Shown here: positions 4,693 through 6,956 of the stretch, in pieces | Layout of the letters: each line of letters starts with the position of its first letter | Numbering within the stretch: the first letter of the stretch is position 1 | Source of the DNA: Candidatus Desantisiibacteriota bacterium | GTDB lineage: Bacteria > UBA9089 > CG2-30-40-21 | Direction of reading: 5' to 3' | DNA: 6,956 nt | NCBI GenBank assembly: GCA_016208205.1 | Contig: JACQYP010000102.1 | Span: 1-6,956, forward strand | Notes under the pieces: generated by a model | The model's input: only the letters and a program-made list of their open reading frames with translations | Told to the model about the DNA's origin: nothing | The model's database searches: none | Translations under genes and position numbers: made by a program

Positions 4693-6621
4693 TTAATTGC
4701 ACAACTCGAAATTGTTTTCTATCCTGAACAGCATTATCTCCTTTTTTTGATAAACAGGAATGAGGTGCCCTGTCATGAATCTTTGATATATTTCTGCTTG
4801 TGATCTATTGTCCCAGTGGAAATAATCAAACTTTTGTGATAACCAGTCTGCACCTGTCTGATTATAAAGAATATGCGTAATCCCCTGCTGTTTCAGCCTC
4901 TTGCATACATCATATTCGTCCCTGCTTTTTTTGATTATTTCAACAATAATCGTTGTATCAAGATGAGAATTGCATAGAACCTTATGTTGGCAATAATAAC
5001 TCCTTGTCTCCCCAATGAATAATATCTTACTGTCAATGGGCAGGTTATTGTTGATATATGTAACAGTTGAGTAATAATCAGCTATGACGGATTGCTCTTT
5101 GAGAAGCTGTTGCTCGGCTGCTTTATGAATACATTTCCAATAGGAGTTTACCCATATTGTTCGGCAGAGATGATAGGAATTCCAGAGGCAGCACAGGATA
5201 ATTGCAGTAATTGATAGAAATCGCAAGAATTTGTTTTGTAACAAAAAAGAAGATGCAATATATCCGGTTATTATGGATAATATTCCCATACATGGCAAAA
5301 GAAATCTGTCAACAGGGGATGTATATAGCCAGATAAGGAAAAATAACAGGCAATAGGCAGAGAGCAGCTTAAATACTCTTGGTGTCTTGCGGATAAAAAT
5401 GATGCCGGGCAAGAGTAATAAAAATACCGGGCATATTGCTACCCCCTTGCCTTTCCAGTCAAGGCACAATTGGTAGATACAGACAAAGGGTTTGAGATAC
5501 AATGCAACCTGTGGACCATAGCCGACAGTCATTTCATGGATATATCGCATCTGATTGAACTCATTCCAGTTTATGCTGTTAAATAAAGGATACAGCATGG
5601 GATACACAGGATTGCCGGTATAAACAAAAGAGCGGATAAACCAGGGGAGATTGAGAATAAGAGGAATCAGCAATAGCAGGCTGAGATTAATAGACATGGA
5701 CATAAATCCATGGTGACTCCGAATTCCTTCCCAAACAACACCAGCCATCAGTATTATTATGCAAATTCCACCAGTATACTTTACCCCTATGGCAAACCCA
5801 CACATCAAGGCACACATAACCAACCATGGCTTTTTGCCTGTGGTTGTCCAGTTGATAAAGGCATAAACAGCCATTATCTCATAAAATACCAGCCCAAGGT
5901 CATTGAATGGCTGAACCATGATAAAACAAGCAAGCGGTATTGAGAAGAAGATTGCAAGGCTAAACCAGGCTGTTTCCTGTCCAAAATGCCTTTTTGCTAA
6001 GCAAAATATCCCAGCACCTGAAAGCAGACCAAACATTAAGTGGATAAACTTTGCCAGGGTGTCATTGCCAAGCAGTAACCCCATGGTAAACAACATCTCC
6101 ATGTTCATGGAATAGTTGGAAAAGCAGATATAGGGGATATAATGAATGCAATGAGCCTGAATGTACTTTGCCGGCACAGCCAGATGATAGACCATGGCAT
6201 CATAGGTCATGGTAGGAACAAGCACGAGAATGAGTAAAGGGAATAGGATTCCTGCAATCAACAGGATGAATTCCGCTTTAGCGGGTAAATTCAGCTTGAG
6301 CAACCGCATAAACTTGTCCTCGACTCTGATCAAGGATGCGGTTACTACGAACAATTTTCTTAAGTACAAGATGATTATCCCAGATAGTAGAATCCAGAAT
6401 ACCCATGGATATAATCCACCAATTATCCCTATGAATAGAGTAATCAAGGAAAGGCATCCAAACCCCAGGGCAAGGCAAAACAAGACATCCTCTAACCTTG
6501 ATGTCAGCTCAAGCCTTGCAAGAAGCCGCTTAATGATAGTTTTACCCAGAGCATAAGAGGCAAGGCAGATGATTAGCAGCCATGTGATTTCAAACAACCT
6601 GAGATCATTGATAATAGCCAT
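4693..6621 (-). CDS. Polytopic GT-C (GT39/PMT_2-like) membrane glycosyltransferase
   Basis: A 642-residue integral membrane protein with roughly a dozen hydrophobic segments up to about residue 485 and a soluble C-terminal domain at about 490-642. Between the segment at 117-137 and the next lies TMTYDAMVYHLAVPAKY (137-153). This matches the first external loop of GT-C enzymes, with Asp141 as the candidate catalytic acid. NYSMNMEML (169-177), FNDLG (239-243), GVKYTGG (279-285) and SPVDRFLLP (435-443) are further motifs shared with dolichyl-phosphate-mannose-protein mannosyltransferase-like proteins of bacteria. The C-terminal part contains ILFIGETRSYYCQ (533-545), as in other members. It should move a sugar from a polyprenyl-phosphate donor to an extracytoplasmic acceptor; sugar and acceptor are unknown. 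An in-frame TAA directly before the ATG rules out an earlier start. The nearest AGGA is 14 bases upstream, so initiation is probably weak. Confidence 0.8.
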   Translation of the reverse strand: MAIINDLRLFEITWLLIICLASYALGKTIIKRLLARLELTSRLEDVLFCLALGFGCLSLITLFIGIIGGLYPWVFWILLSGIIILYLRKLFVVTASLIRVEDKFMRLLKLNLPAKAEFILLIAGILFPLLILVLVPTMTYDAMVYHLAVPAKYIQAHCIHYIPYICFSNYSMNMEMLFTMGLLLGNDTLAKFIHLMFGLLSGAGIFCLAKRHFGQETAWFSLAIFFSIPLACFIMVQPFNDLGLVFYEIMAVYAFINWTTTGKKPWLVMCALMCGFAIGVKYTGGICIIILMAGVVWEGIRSHHGFMSMSINLSLLLLIPLILNLPWFIRSFVYTGNPVYPMLYPLFNSINWNEFNQMRYIHEMTVGYGPQVALYLKPFVCIYQLCLDWKGKGVAICPVFLLLLPGIIFIRKTPRVFKLLSAYCLLFFLIWLYTSPVDRFLLPCMGILSIITGYIASSFLLQNKFLRFLSITAIILCCLWNSYHLCRTIWVNSYWKCIHKAAEQQLLKEQSVIADYYSTVTYINNNLPIDSKILFIGETRSYYCQHKVLCNSHLDTTIIVEIIKKSRDEYDVCKRLKQQGITHILYNQTGADWLSQKFDYFHWDNRSQAEIYQRFMTGHLIPVYQKKEIMLFRIENNFELCN

Positions 6622-6710
6622 TTACAATAATATCATCCTTTTTTTAAGATTATGCAACTCATTGAACTACTGGCGTGTCAACCTTAAAATGACGGATAAG
6701 CATGTAGCAA

Positions 6711-6724
6711 GCACCTTCAGGTGC
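6711..6724. repeat. Short palindrome GCACCTTCAGGTGC
   Basis: Six-bp perfect inverted arms (GCACCT/AGGTGC) around TC. An outer pair, GCAAG (6707-6711) and CTTGC (6733-6737), could extend the structure with a bulge. It resembles REP-like hairpins. On the plus strand GTTTTA follows, but the T run is too short for a confident terminator. Confidence 0.4.
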
Positions 6725-6770
6725 GTTTTAGCCTTGCCATATCTGGTCTGAATACCCTCACTACACATTC

Positions 6771-6806
6771 TCTCCCTCTCCTCATGGGAGAGGGACAGGG
6801 TGGGGA
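6771..6806. repeat. CCCTCTCC/GGAGAGGG dispersed hairpin repeat
   Basis: TCCCTCTCC (6773-6781) and GGAGAGGGA (6787-6795) form a nine-bp stem with a five-base loop, followed by CAGGGTGGGG. Hairpins of this composition, often translated as PxNPHPxPLP, recur in intergenic DNA of many bacteria. Here the minus-strand reading gives NPHPVPLP just before a stop. Confidence 0.6.
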
Positions 6807-6871
6807 TTGGGGGGCAAACTGTGCTGGTTCACCGTGAAACATAATTTTTCATTCAAAAAATAAGCTACTTT

Positions 6872-6907
6872 TTCTGTATTTCCGACTCCAGATACAGAAG
6901 GTTTTTT
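6872..6907 (+). terminator. Plus-strand Rho-independent terminator-like hairpin
   Basis: TTCTGTAT (6872-6879) and ATACAGAA (6892-6899) form an eight-bp stem with a 12-base loop, followed after GG by six T (6902-6907) on the plus strand. The stem is AT-rich and no plus-strand gene lies upstream, so it may be a repeat rather than a working terminator. Confidence 0.35.
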
Positions 6908-6956
6908 AGGCATAAAAGAAAGCTCAAGATTATCATATTAAGCACCCTTGTTCAGC

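Larger units (their letters stand above)
6622..6956. other. Repeat-rich intergenic region upstream of the glycosyltransferase
   Basis: 335 bases without a convincing gene. A TTGACA at 6676-6681 on the minus strand, with CATAAT 21 bp downstream, is a poor promoter candidate for the glycosyltransferase. Three palindromic elements lie further up (6711-6724, 6773-6795, 6872-6907), plus TTCACCGTGAA (6828-6838). Two small minus-strand ORFs overlap these repeats: 33 residues (6667-6768, starting MCSEGIQTRYGKAK, with GGAG nine bases upstream) and 43 residues (6782-6913, starting MPKKPSVSGVGNTEK). They are not recognised and may be translations of repeat DNA or remnants. On the minus strand all three frames meet stops within the first 24 bases from 6956, so at most a few codons of an upstream gene could be present. 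Confidence 0.6.

Noticed and set aside
5710..6556. Plus-strand ORFs of 65-115 codons opposite the glycosyltransferase
   Set aside because: Antisense shadows of a long membrane protein gene; no domain, no supporting ribosome sites seen.
6725..6748. Minus-strand MARLKRT followed by a stop, reminiscent of the start of a REP-associated transposase
   Set aside because: Only seven residues match before a TGA and no downstream similarity in any frame could be seen; probably chance.

Overview
The window looks like a piece of a bacterial chromosome with moderate to low GC, and every gene I can support is read from the minus strand. A lineage cannot be fixed from the sequence. The large synthase belongs to the isopropylmalate/homocitrate synthase superfamily and resembles the Re-type citrate synthases of strict anaerobes such as clostridia, Dehalococcoides and Desulfobacterota. 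The intergenic repeats are of kinds common in environmental anaerobe genomes. An anaerobic or candidate-phylum bacterium is therefore my inference, not something shown directly.

Layout in transcription order (high to low coordinates). Positions 6622-6956 hold no convincing gene but are dense in palindromes and degenerate repeats. Next is a 642-residue polytopic GT-C type glycosyltransferase (4693-6621). A spacer follows with an approximately 150-bp element bounded by 17-bp perfect inverted repeats (4529-4678). After it comes an exported protein of 348 residues with an NlpC/P60-like Cys...His pattern (3366-4412). A promoter-like region (3226-3284) precedes a Re-citrate synthase/homocitrate synthase family protein (1879-3198). 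Then come a compact hicA-hicB toxin-antitoxin pair (1613-1798 and 1384-1599) and a lactate/malate dehydrogenase family enzyme, most likely malate dehydrogenase (415-1365). Last is the 5' part of a gene that leaves the window at position 1 (1-352). It joins a helix-turn-helix-like N-terminus to the start of a DUF2723-type membrane glycosyltransferase domain.

How the genes fit together: malate dehydrogenase makes oxaloacetate and a Re-citrate synthase would condense it with acetyl-CoA. The two would form the oxaloacetate-to-citrate entry of an anaerobic TCA segment, with hicAB lodged between them and closely spaced to mdh. The flanking genes (GT-C enzyme, NlpC-like exported protein, DUF2723 protein) point to envelope or surface-glycan work.

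The most interesting points are the HTH-DUF2723 fusion, an exact five-residue enlargement of the active-site loop of the malate dehydrogenase, and the divergent NlpC-like protein. I found no CRISPR array, rRNA, tRNA or complete insertion sequence.
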